A DNA stretch of 5,885 bases from Candidatus Pelagibacter sp. (GCA_028227525.1 JAOJAE010000030.1:1-5885), one strand, 5' to 3'. Shown: positions 1 through 5,885, counted from the stretch's first letter. Notes: generated by a model not told the origin, from the letters alone. A program made the numbers and translations.

Positions 1-352
1 AATTCTATTTATAAGTTTATTTCAGATTCTTTCTTTAGTTCCAGGAGTGAGTAGGGCAGGTATAACTATTACGGCTGCTAGAATATTAAGATTTAATAGG
101 TTAGATTCAAGTAAAATTTCATTTTTACTTTCTATTCCAGCTTTAGCTGGTGCAAGTTTTTTAGGATTAAAAGATGTGTTTAATCAGCCAGTTGAATTTA
201 GTTATTTAGTATTCATTGCTATATTAACATCTTTTATTTTTTCTTTTGTAACTGTAAAATTTTTTTTAATTTACATAAATAAATTTTCAATGAATGCTTT
301 TGTAATATATAGAATTATCATAGCATTAATCTTATTTGCTTTGATTTATTAA
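1..352 (+). CDS. uppP: Undecaprenyl-diphosphatase UppP (BacA family), C-terminal part, truncated by the window edge
   Basis: Integral membrane phosphatase that converts undecaprenyl diphosphate to undecaprenyl phosphate, recycling the lipid carrier for peptidoglycan and other envelope polymers. The frame is open from base 2 with no stop before the TAA at 350-352, giving 116 residues, a bit under half of a usual ~265-residue UppP. The fragment shows the second UppP signature: FQILSLVPGVSRAG followed by ITITAARIL, then SFLLSIPALAGAS, aligning well with the E. coli run FQCLALWPGFSRSGATI and FSFLLAVP. Three or more hydrophobic membrane segments follow, and the chain ends with the family-typical YRIIIALILFALIY. 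The catalytic Arg of PGxSRSG is kept, but the second Ser is Ala (SRAG). A GTG at 47 lies inside the conserved motif and is not a real start; the true start is left of the window. The gene converges on and overlaps the minus-strand transporter gene by 4 bases. Identification is firm. Confidence 0.93.
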   Translation, partial: ILFISLFQILSLVPGVSRAGITITAARILRFNRLDSSKISFLLSIPALAGASFLGLKDVFNQPVEFSYLVFIAILTSFIFSFVTVKFFLIYINKFSMNAFVIYRIIIALILFALIY

Positions 353-1242
353 GAATATTTTTTTTGAACCAATGGTAGTAGCTGAGATAGTAAAACACCA
401 CACAAAATAAAAAAGCATCCAAGTAAATTATTAATATCTAAAACTTGATTTAAAATATACCAAGCAGCAATAGTTGCAAATACTCCTTCTAAAGAAAAAA
501 TTATTGCAGCAGGGGCAGGGGAAATATTTTTTTGAGCATAAATTTGTAAAACAAAAGCAAAACCACCTGATAAAATACCAGCGTATAAGATAGAATTTAT
601 TTCTTTCATAATATCTAAATAAATAAACTCCTCGTAAATAAGTGCTATTATAGATGAAAACAAAGCAACAATTAGAGTTTGAGCAGCACCAAGAGTTAAA
701 GGAAGATCGTATTTTTTAACAATTATTCCTGTAAAAATTATATGAGTACTCCAAAACAAAGCTCCAAGAATTACTAAACTGTCTCCAAGTCTAACCGTAG
801 CATCATAAAAATTTGTTAATAAATACCCTCCAATTAAACATAAAACTACTGATGGCCAAACACTCCAATGAATTGATGTTCTTTTAAATAAAAAAATTAT
901 GATTGGTACTATTGGAACATAAAAAATCGTAAAAAAGGCTGCATTAGCAACATCTGTATAAAGCAATGCAACTTGTTGCAAAGCAGAACCTAAAAATAAA
1001 GATAAACCAATTAAAAATGTGAGATTTATAAAAGTTTTAATGTCAGATTTAAACTCTGATTTATATTTTTTTAATTCAAATAAAAAAACTAACGGCATAA
1101 TTGCCAAAAACCCTATAAAAAATCTTACTGCATTAAATGTGAATGGGCCAATGTTGTCCATACCAGTATCTTGAGCAATAAAAGTTGTTCCCCAAATAAA
1201 AGTACACAGCAAAGCGCTTAATAATGATGTGGTTTTTGACAT
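349..1242 (-). CDS. EamA/DMT-superfamily transporter, ten predicted membrane helices, substrate unknown
   Basis: Inner-membrane carrier of the drug/metabolite transporter superfamily (EamA, RhaT-like), 297 residues, the usual length. Ten hydrophobic stretches can be read at about 5-23, 33-55, 70-88, 98-119, 128-144, 153-173, 183-203, 216-235, 243-264 and 270-290, forming the two EamA repeats. Family marks are the first-helix FIWGTTFIA (residues 15-23) and the ninth-helix run from A243 to W261 (PAAIIFSLEGVFATIAAW), which corresponds to the conserved Leu-Glu-Pro-like segment; here Pro is replaced by Gly. The common LGE at the end of that helix is LNQ. Substrates in this family (amino acids, nucleosides, small metabolites) cannot be read from sequence. 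The ATG lies 8 nt after the aceF stop with no clear Shine-Dalgarno, so it is probably translated from the aceEF transcript. A link with pyruvate metabolism is only suggested by the operon. The stop codon overlaps the end of uppP. Confidence 0.9.
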   Translation of the reverse strand: MSKTTSLLSALLCTFIWGTTFIAQDTGMDNIGPFTFNAVRFFIGFLAIMPLVFLFELKKYKSEFKSDIKTFINLTFLIGLSLFLGSALQQVALLYTDVANAAFFTIFYVPIVPIIIFLFKRTSIHWSVWPSVVLCLIGGYLLTNFYDATVRLGDSLVILGALFWSTHIIFTGIIVKKYDLPLTLGAAQTLIVALFSSIIALIYEEFIYLDIMKEINSILYAGILSGGFAFVLQIYAQKNISPAPAAIIFSLEGVFATIAAWYILNQVLDINNLLGCFFILCGVLLSQLLPLVQKKYS

Positions 1243-1250
1243 GATTTATA

Positions 1251-2516
1251 TTAGACAGCTAACTTGTAAGCAAAATTTTTACCTAAATTTTCTTTTAAGT
1301 CATTGTTAAATCTTGCAGCCTCAGCTCCATCTATAATTCTATGATCATAAGACAAAGATATTGGCAACATTGTTCTAGTTTGAAATTTTCCATTAATGAA
1401 TATTTGTTTTTTTTGAGATTTACCTACTCCTAATATTGCAACTTCTGGATAATTTATGATTGGAGTAAAAAATGATCCTCCTATTCCTCCTAAACTTGTA
1501 ATAGTCATTGATCCACCAAATAACTCTTTTTTATCAATTTTAAGATTTCTACAAAGTTCACTAACTTCTTTTAATTCTTTGCTAAGTAATGAAATTTTTT
1601 TATTATTAACATTTCTTATTTTGGGAACCATTAAGCCGTTTGGTGTATCAACAGCGATTCCAATATGAAAATATTTTTTTAGTGTCATTTTTCCAGTATC
1701 AATTTCATCAATTGAGGAATTAAAACTTGGGAATTTTTTTAAAGATGCAACTAATGCTTTTATTATAAATGCCAAAGGAGTAATTTTAATTTTTTCTCCA
1801 GTATACATATCTGTGAGAGAGCTTCTAAAGCTTTCCATTTCTGTAATGTCTGCCTCATCGTGATTGGTAACATGAGGTATAGTTGTCCATGAATTGGTTA
1901 GATAAGTAGAAGATAATTTTTTTACTCTTGGTATATCTTTTATTTCAATTTCTCCAAAATCGGAATGTTCAAACTCATTTTTAATTTTACTTGTCTTATT
2001 ATCTTTTGTTTCATTAATATCTTTAGGTTTAGAATAAACAAATTTTTTAATATCATCTTCAATAACTCTTCCATCTTTTTCACTGCCAACTACTTGACTA
2101 ATGTCTACTCCGAGTTCTCTCGCAAATTTTCGAGCTTTTGGACTTGCAGATGAAATATCATGAGAAGTAGTTTTAATTTCTTTAGTTTGGGTTTGTTCTA
2201 TTTCTGGTTTTATTACTTTAATTTTTTTGAATTCTTTTTCAATTTCTTGCTTTTCTTCAGCTATTTCATTTAATTGTGACTTGTTATCTAAAACTAATAT
2301 CAAATCACCTTCAGAGACTTTATCACCAACTTTTGTTCTTAAAGATTTAATTTTGCCCTCAAAGTTTGATGGTATCTCAACGCTAGATTTGTCACTCTCT
2401 ATTGTAATTAAAGGATCATTTTTTTTGAGAATTTGACCTTCTGAAACTAGTACTTCAATTACCTCAACATCTTTAAAATCTCCAATATTTGGTACTTTAA
2501 CTTCAGTTTCTGACAT
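1251..2516 (-). CDS. aceF: Dihydrolipoyllysine-residue acetyltransferase, E2 of pyruvate dehydrogenase, single lipoyl domain
   Basis: E2 core enzyme of the cytoplasmic pyruvate dehydrogenase complex; it moves the acetyl group from lipoyl-lysine to CoA. The 421 residues divide into a lipoyl domain at 1-77 with ESDKSS and lipoylation site K43, a charged linker at about 78-122, a peripheral-subunit-binding domain at about 123-160 (SPKARKFARELGVDISQVVG, then GRVIEDDI), a second Lys/Glu/Asn-rich linker, and the acetyltransferase domain at about 190-415. Catalytic marks are intact: the TITSLGG segment around T340, and DHRIIDG with H392 and D396, matching E. coli DHRVIDG. Many AceF proteins carry two or three lipoyl domains; this one has one, and a second sits on the E1 encoded just upstream. 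The linkers are not the Ala/Pro-rich type of E. coli. The ATG overlaps the aceE stop (TAATG, sharing base 2516), a typical coupling arrangement, and no Shine-Dalgarno is visible. The lipoyl domain wording (VPNIGDF, VEVIEVLV) resembles betaproteobacterial-style E2. Confidence 0.96.
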   Translation of the reverse strand: MSETEVKVPNIGDFKDVEVIEVLVSEGQILKKNDPLITIESDKSSVEIPSNFEGKIKSLRTKVGDKVSEGDLILVLDNKSQLNEIAEEKQEIEKEFKKIKVIKPEIEQTQTKEIKTTSHDISSASPKARKFARELGVDISQVVGSEKDGRVIEDDIKKFVYSKPKDINETKDNKTSKIKNEFEHSDFGEIEIKDIPRVKKLSSTYLTNSWTTIPHVTNHDEADITEMESFRSSLTDMYTGEKIKITPLAFIIKALVASLKKFPSFNSSIDEIDTGKMTLKKYFHIGIAVDTPNGLMVPKIRNVNNKKISLLSKELKEVSELCRNLKIDKKELFGGSMTITSLGGIGGSFFTPIINYPEVAILGVGKSQKKQIFINGKFQTRTMLPISLSYDHRIIDGAEAARFNNDLKENLGKNFAYKLAV

Positions 2517-5500
2517 TATAATTTAGTTGGCATTGGTTTTTCACCATCAATATTATATTTCTTTATTGCTTCTTTTGCATACTTTGATGCTATTAACTGT
2601 TCTTTAGCTAAGACACTCAAACCATATGCAACTAAATGTTCTTTATCTACCTCAAAGAACTTTCTTAAATTTTTTCTAGTATCACTTCTACCAAAACCAT
2701 CTGTTCCTAAAGAGTAAAAACTCTTGCTAGTATAGGGCCTTATTTGATCAGAATTCATTCTCATATAATCTGATGCTGCCATTATTGGGCCTTCTGTTTT
2801 TCCAAGGCATTTTTCAACAAATGAAATTTTTTGCTCTTTGTCTGGATTTAAAAGATTGTATCTTTCAACTTCCATTCCATCTTTTCTTAATTCATTAAAA
2901 CTTGTTACACTCCAAATTTCACTATCAATTTGATAATCATTTTGAAGAACTTCAGCTGCAGCCATCATTTCACGAAGTATAGTACCCGATCCTAATAATT
3001 GGATTTTTGTCTTCTTAAACTTATTGAATTCTTTTATCTTATACATTCCTTTAAGAATGCCTTCTTCGCAGTTTTTATCTTTTGGTATTTCGGGGTGAGA
3101 ATAGTTTTCATTCATAGTAGTAATATAATAAAAAACATTTTCTTTCTTCTCATGCATTCTTCTTAAGCCTTCTCTAAAAATTACAGCTAACTCATAATGA
3201 AAAGTTGGATCATAAGTTACACAATTTGGTATTGTTGAGGCTATTAAATGGCTATGTCCATCTTGGTGTTGAAGTCCCTCTCCAGCTAAAGTAGTTCTCC
3301 CTGCTGTAGCACCAATTAAAAATCCTCTTGCCTGACTATCCCCAGCAGCCCAAGCGAGATCGCCAATTCTTTGGAAACCAAACATAGAATAAAAAATATA
3401 AATTGGAATCATTTCTATATCATGGTTTGTGTATGATGTAGCAGCAGCAATCCAAGATGACATTGCTCCAGCTTCATTAATTCCTTCCTCTAATACCTGT
3501 CCACTTTTATCTTCACGATAAGAACTTAACTGAGCAGAGTCTTCTGGTTCATATTTTTGACCTTCATGAGCATATATTCCAATTTTTTGGAAAAAACCTT
3601 CCATTCCAAATGTTCTTGCTTCATCAGGAATTATTGGAACCAACCTTGGTGAAATATTTTTATCTCTAAGTAAATTAGTGAACATTCTAACCATTGCCAT
3701 TGTCGTGGACATCTCTTTTTCACCAGTAGAAACTTTCATAAAATCAAAAATATCTTTTGATGGTGCTTTAATTGGTTTTGCGTAAGTGGTTCTTTCAGGT
3801 AGGTAGCCACCTAAATTCAATCTTCTTTCTTTTAAATATTTAATTTCTGGTGATTTTTCATCAGGTTTAAAATATTCAATATTTTTAACTTGTTGATCAG
3901 TTAAAGGAACATCAAAACGATCTCTATAGTATAGCAAGTCGTCTACATCTAACTTTTTTGTTTGGTGAGTTGTGTTTACACTTTCACCTGTCTTACCCAT
4001 TCCATATCCCTTAATAGTCTTGGCTATAATAACAGTTGGGCTTCCTTGGTTTTTTGAAGCCTTATCATAAGCTGCATATACCTTATGAGGATCATGACCA
4101 CCTCTATTTAACCTCCAAATATCTTTATCTGATAAGCTTGATACTAATTCTTGTGTTTCAGGATATTTACCAAAAAACTTTTCTCTTACATACGCACCAT
4201 CTCTAGCTTTCATGGCTTGATACTCACCATCAACGGTTTCGTTCATTATTTTGACTAAATGACCTGTTTTATCATTTGCTATCAAAGAATCCCAGTATGA
4301 ACCCCAAATTACTTTTATAACATTCCAGCCTGCTCCACGAAAACTACCCTCTAATTCTTGAATAATTTTTCCATTTCCTCTAACAGGACCATCAAGTCTT
4401 TGAAGATTACAATTAACTACAAATATTAAATTATCTAACTTTTCTCTAGCAGCTAAACCTATTGCGCCCATCGACTCAGGTTCATCCATTTCTCCATCAC
4501 CTAAAAATGCCCAAACTTTTCGACCCTCATCTTTAATAAGACCTCTGTTAATTAAATATTTCATGTATCTTGCCTGATAAATTGCTAGCATTGGGCCTAA
4601 GCCCATTGAAACAGTTGGAAATTGCCAAAACTTAGGCATCAACCATGGATGTGGATACGAGGAGAGTCCACCTGAATTTACTTCTTGTCTAAATCTATCT
4701 AATTGTTTTTCATCTAATCTGCCCTCTAAGAATGCTCTAGCATACATTCCTGGTGCACTGTGACCTTGAAAATAAACTAAATCTCCACCAAATTTATTAT
4801 TTTTTGCTCTCCAAAAATGATTCATGCCAACATCATACAGAGTAGCAGCTGATGCAAATGTACCTATGTGTCCACCTAGTTCTGGAAATTTTTTATTTGC
4901 TCTTACAACCATTGCAGCTGCATTCCATCTAATCAAAGATCTAATTCTTCTCTCAATATTTTGATCTCCATTTGATTTTACTTCTGCTTCTGGAGGAATG
5001 GTATTTATGTAAGGCGTGTTTTGAGTGTAGGGAATATTTGCACCTTCACGATATGCTTTATTAATTAGTTCTTTAATCAGAAAGTGAGCTCTTTGGTTTC
5101 CATCTTTTGATATAACTGCCGATAAAGATTCCAACCAATCTTGTGTTTCCGAAGGGTCAATATCATTACTATTAGTTACTTGAATAATTGTTTGTTCTTT
5201 CTTTTGAATTGGTTGAGAAACTACTGTTTCTTCTTTTTTTTCTACCATAGCTGCTTCTGCTTGCTTAATAATGCTTTCAGTATCTTTTGGAATTGGAATA
5301 TCTTTTTTATTTTCACCTGACGAAATAACACTTAATATAAGGTCTCCCTTTGAAACTTTATCGCCAACTTTAACTTGGACGGTTTCGATCTTACCAGCGA
5401 ATGTTGAAGGAATTTCAACGCTTGATTTATCACTCTCAATTGTAATTACAGGATCGTTTATATTTAATTGATCACCTTGTTTTGCAAGAACCTCTATAAC

Positions 5501-5551
5501 TTCAACTTCTTCAAAATCTCCAATATCTGGGACAAGTAATTTTTCACTCAT
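2516..5551 (-). CDS. aceE: Pyruvate dehydrogenase E1, homodimeric type, with an N-terminal lipoyl domain fusion
   Basis: Thiamine-diphosphate enzyme that decarboxylates pyruvate and reductively acetylates lipoyl groups, the first step of the pyruvate dehydrogenase complex. The chain has 1011 residues against about 887 in E. coli. The excess is an N-terminal lipoyl domain (1-77; VPDIGDF, ESDKSS with K42) plus a charged linker (about 78-128). E1 homology starts near 131 (IDPSETQDWL, E. coli VDPIETRDWL) and runs to the C-terminus (YNIDGEKPMP). Key residues recalled from E. coli AceE have equivalents: H228 (GGH), H264 (QGH), Y299 (SSYPH), the ThDP/Mg motif GDGEMDEPES at 351-360 with D352 and NCN at 380-382, inner-loop H529 (TTHQTKK), E693 (GINEAG), and the GLQHQDGHSH run at 759-768. 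It should therefore be active. ATG at 5551 is supported because the lipoyl domain begins immediately after it; no good Shine-Dalgarno is seen. First gene of the aceE-aceF-transporter operon. No frameshift or truncation. Confidence 0.96.
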   Translation of the reverse strand: MSEKLLVPDIGDFEEVEVIEVLAKQGDQLNINDPVITIESDKSSVEIPSTFAGKIETVQVKVGDKVSKGDLILSVISSGENKKDIPIPKDTESIIKQAEAAMVEKKEETVVSQPIQKKEQTIIQVTNSNDIDPSETQDWLESLSAVISKDGNQRAHFLIKELINKAYREGANIPYTQNTPYINTIPPEAEVKSNGDQNIERRIRSLIRWNAAAMVVRANKKFPELGGHIGTFASAATLYDVGMNHFWRAKNNKFGGDLVYFQGHSAPGMYARAFLEGRLDEKQLDRFRQEVNSGGLSSYPHPWLMPKFWQFPTVSMGLGPMLAIYQARYMKYLINRGLIKDEGRKVWAFLGDGEMDEPESMGAIGLAAREKLDNLIFVVNCNLQRLDGPVRGNGKIIQELEGSFRGAGWNVIKVIWGSYWDSLIANDKTGHLVKIMNETVDGEYQAMKARDGAYVREKFFGKYPETQELVSSLSDKDIWRLNRGGHDPHKVYAAYDKASKNQGSPTVIIAKTIKGYGMGKTGESVNTTHQTKKLDVDDLLYYRDRFDVPLTDQQVKNIEYFKPDEKSPEIKYLKERRLNLGGYLPERTTYAKPIKAPSKDIFDFMKVSTGEKEMSTTMAMVRMFTNLLRDKNISPRLVPIIPDEARTFGMEGFFQKIGIYAHEGQKYEPEDSAQLSSYREDKSGQVLEEGINEAGAMSSWIAAATSYTNHDIEMIPIYIFYSMFGFQRIGDLAWAAGDSQARGFLIGATAGRTTLAGEGLQHQDGHSHLIASTIPNCVTYDPTFHYELAVIFREGLRRMHEKKENVFYYITTMNENYSHPEIPKDKNCEEGILKGMYKIKEFNKFKKTKIQLLGSGTILREMMAAAEVLQNDYQIDSEIWSVTSFNELRKDGMEVERYNLLNPDKEQKISFVEKCLGKTEGPIMAASDYMRMNSDQIRPYTSKSFYSLGTDGFGRSDTRKNLRKFFEVDKEHLVAYGLSVLAKEQLIASKYAKEAIKKYNIDGEKPMPTKL
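5321..5551 (-). other. Extra lipoyl domain at the N-terminus of AceE (residues 1-77)
   Basis: This stretch encodes a biotinyl/lipoyl-type beta-barrel domain in frame with E1. It has the expected wording: VPDIGDF at the start, VEVIEVL, the hairpin ESDKSSVEIPS with acceptor lysine K42, and VGDKVSKGDLIL at the end. It is about 69% identical (48 of 70 aligned residues, counted by hand) to the AceF lipoyl domain (complement of about 2286-2516). A linker rich in Lys, Glu, Ile and Gln (residues 78-128) separates it from the catalytic chain. Lipoylation is inferred from the motif. Confidence 0.9.
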
Positions 5552-5614
5552 TATTTTAAATCGGTTTATATACCTAAAAAAAACTATATTTAATGTTAAT
5601 TTAGCACATTAATA

Positions 5615-5633
5615 AGGTTTTTTATGCAAACCT
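5615..5633. repeat. Small inverted repeat AGGTTT-N7-AAACCT upstream of aceE
   Basis: A perfect 6-bp dyad: AGGTTT at 5615-5620 and AAACCT at 5628-5633, with 7 bases between, about 64-82 bases upstream of the aceE start codon. It overlaps a possible -35-like TTGCAT on the minus strand, a position that would suit an operator. A related GGT-N6-ACC half-symmetry occurs at 5563-5574, nearer the aceE start. It does not match the E. coli PdhR site ATTGGTNNNACCAAT. A regulatory role is only a possibility. Confidence 0.35.
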
Positions 5634-5678
5634 GTATTTTATTTGAACAAAAATTGTTAATAAAATTCAAAAATACAG
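5632..5678. repeat. Imperfect long inverted repeat with an inner palindrome, between aceE and tRNA-Arg
   Basis: The left arm 5632-5647 (CTGTATTT, then TAT, then TTGAA) is matched by the reverse complement of 5666-5678 (CTGTATTTTTGAA), apart from a 3-base insertion in the left arm. Between the arms lies AACAA-AAA-TTGTT at 5646-5658, itself a perfect 5-bp dyad. The element could be a regulator-binding region for either divergent unit or a weak hairpin. It is too AT-rich, and lacks an adjoining T-tract in the right place, to be a convincing intrinsic terminator. Confidence 0.4.
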
Positions 5679-5715
5679 TAACTTTATTGTGTTTTTAAAA
5701 TTAAATTAATAATAA

Positions 5716-5792
5716 GGACCGCTGGCCAAATTGGATAAGGCGCTCGGCTACGAACCGGGAGATTCCAGATTCGAGTTCTGGGCGGTCCACCA
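5716..5792 (+). tRNA. tRNA-Arg, anticodon ACG
   Basis: The complete cloverleaf can be folded by hand. The acceptor stem is GGACCGC (5716-5722) with GCGGTCC (5782-5788), seven Watson-Crick pairs. The D stem is GCC/GGC (5725-5727 with 5739-5741) and its loop contains GG. The anticodon stem is CTCGG/CCGGG (5743-5747 with 5755-5759, one G-T pair) around the loop CTACGAA, with anticodon ACG at 5750-5752. A 5-base variable loop follows, then the T stem CCAGA/TCTGG (5765-5769 with 5777-5781) with loop TTCGAGT. Discriminator A is at 5789 and CCA is encoded at 5790-5792. A34 of this tRNA is normally deaminated to inosine by TadA, so it reads CGU, CGC and CGA. G+C content is far above the surroundings, as expected for a tRNA. 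Confidence 0.97.
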
Positions 5793-5795
5793 AAA

Positions 5796-5799
5796 AGGA
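5796..5799 (+). promoter_or_regulatory. Ribosome binding site for the gene starting at 5807
   Basis: AGGA within AAAAAGGAAAC, 7 bases upstream of the ATG. It lies directly behind the tRNA 3' end and decides the start of the truncated membrane protein gene. Confidence 0.6.
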
Positions 5800-5806
5800 A
5801 ACTGAA

Positions 5807-5885
5807 ATGTTAGATTGGCTATTAAAAGCATCACTACAGAGATCGGTCATATATTTTTTTATGATTGTATTAATAATTTTATTAA
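5807..5885 (+). CDS. N-terminus of a membrane protein, truncated by the window edge; possibly an RND-type transporter
   Basis: An ATG at 5807 opens a frame that stays open to the right edge (26 codons): MLDWLLKASLQRS followed by a long hydrophobic run, VIYFFMIVLIILL. A Shine-Dalgarno-like AGGA at 5796-5799 lies 7 bases before the ATG, better than for any other gene here, which supports this as a true start. A short amphipathic N-terminus ending in a basic residue just before the first membrane helix is how heavy-metal/RND efflux proteins of the CzcA/CusA type begin, but 26 residues cannot settle it and any inner-membrane protein is possible. It begins 14 bases after the tRNA CCA with no terminator between, so it is probably read through from the tRNA promoter. 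Confidence 0.6.
   Translation, partial: MLDWLLKASLQRSVIYFFMIVLIILL

Larger units (their letters stand above)
5552..5715. promoter_or_regulatory. Divergent AT-rich spacer between aceE and tRNA-Arg, expected to hold both promoters
   Basis: These 164 bases separate the leftward aceEF operon from the rightward tRNA-Arg gene and contain no credible coding frame. Transcription of both flanking units must start here or, for the tRNA, close to it. On the minus strand a TTGCAT (complement of 5625-5630) lies upstream of a TGCTAAAT (complement of 5599-5606), but the spacing of about 19-20 is longer than ideal, so I do not claim a defined promoter. On the plus strand several AT-rich -10-like hexamers exist without a well-spaced -35. 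Dyad symmetries in the spacer are listed separately. No riboswitch or leader peptide was recognised. Confidence 0.5.

Noticed and set aside
47..352. A short independent membrane protein starting at GTG 47
   Set aside because: The frame is open to the left edge and the GTG sits inside the conserved UppP motif (PGVSRAG), so this is the tail of a longer uppP.
1456..1668. Open frame of 70 codons on the + strand inside aceF
   Set aside because: It lies antisense to the conserved acetyltransferase domain and has no recognisable domain or ribosome binding site.
1965..2436. Two + strand open frames (1965-2153, 2227-2436) over the N-terminal half of aceF
   Set aside because: They are antisense to the AceF lipoyl domain and linkers; the low-complexity Phe/Ile/Ser-rich translations are what AT-rich Lys/Glu-coding DNA gives on the other strand.
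5271..5471. Open frame of 66 codons on the + strand over the aceE start
   Set aside because: It is antisense to the AceE lipoyl domain. Its likeness to the 2227-2436 frame only mirrors the similarity of the two lipoyl domains.
5645..5659. LexA-like box GAAC-N7-GTTA in the spacer
   Set aside because: It fits neither the Gram-positive GAAC-N4-GTTC nor the alphaproteobacterial GTTC-N7-GTTC form, and no SOS gene is nearby.
5632..5700. Intrinsic terminator formed by the long inverted repeat
   Set aside because: The arms are almost entirely A/T, the loop is long, and the only T-run (5692-5696) starts 14 bases after the arm, so a stable terminator hairpin is unlikely.
5716..5792. tRNA-Arg as an integration site for a mobile element
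   Set aside because: There is no integrase and no direct repeat of the tRNA 3' end in the window, and the downstream gene starts 14 bases later in an ordinary way.

Overview
The window is strongly AT-rich (by eye about 70% A+T). It has short intergenic gaps and overlapping genes, as in streamlined genomes of small free-living marine bacteria. The UppP fragment has the GITxTAAR / FSFLLSIP-like wording common in Alphaproteobacteria, so a Pelagibacterales-like alphaproteobacterium is my best guess. This is inference from composition and style, not a placement. The pyruvate dehydrogenase genes are instead of the homodimeric AceE/AceF type best known from gamma- and betaproteobacteria.

Layout, left to right. 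Positions 1-352 (+) hold the C-terminal part of undecaprenyl-diphosphatase (uppP), cut by the left edge. It runs tail-to-tail into a minus-strand gene for a ten-helix EamA/DMT-family transporter (349-1242), and the two stop codons overlap. Upstream of the transporter on the same strand are aceF (1251-2516, dihydrolipoyl acetyltransferase E2) and aceE (2516-5551, pyruvate dehydrogenase E1). The aceE stop and aceF start overlap as TAATG, and only 8 nt separate aceF from the transporter. The three minus-strand genes therefore look like one operon, aceE-aceF-DMT. No E3 (lpd) gene is present in it. A 164-nt AT-rich spacer (5552-5715) carries dyad symmetries and should hold the divergent promoters. 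To its right on the + strand lie a tRNA-Arg(ACG) gene with encoded CCA (5716-5792) and, 14 nt later, the start of a membrane protein gene cut by the right edge (5807-5885).

The main oddity is AceE. Its first ~77 residues are a complete lipoyl domain with the lipoylation lysine (K42), joined by a ~50-residue linker to a full-length AceE catalytic chain with its key active-site residues intact. AceF has a single lipoyl domain (K43), about 69% identical to the AceE one and also highly similar at DNA level. The complex thus appears to carry swinging arms on both E1 and E2. Together E1 and E2 would convert pyruvate to acetyl-CoA, with E3 supplied from elsewhere in the genome. No mobile element, CRISPR array or riboswitch was recognised.
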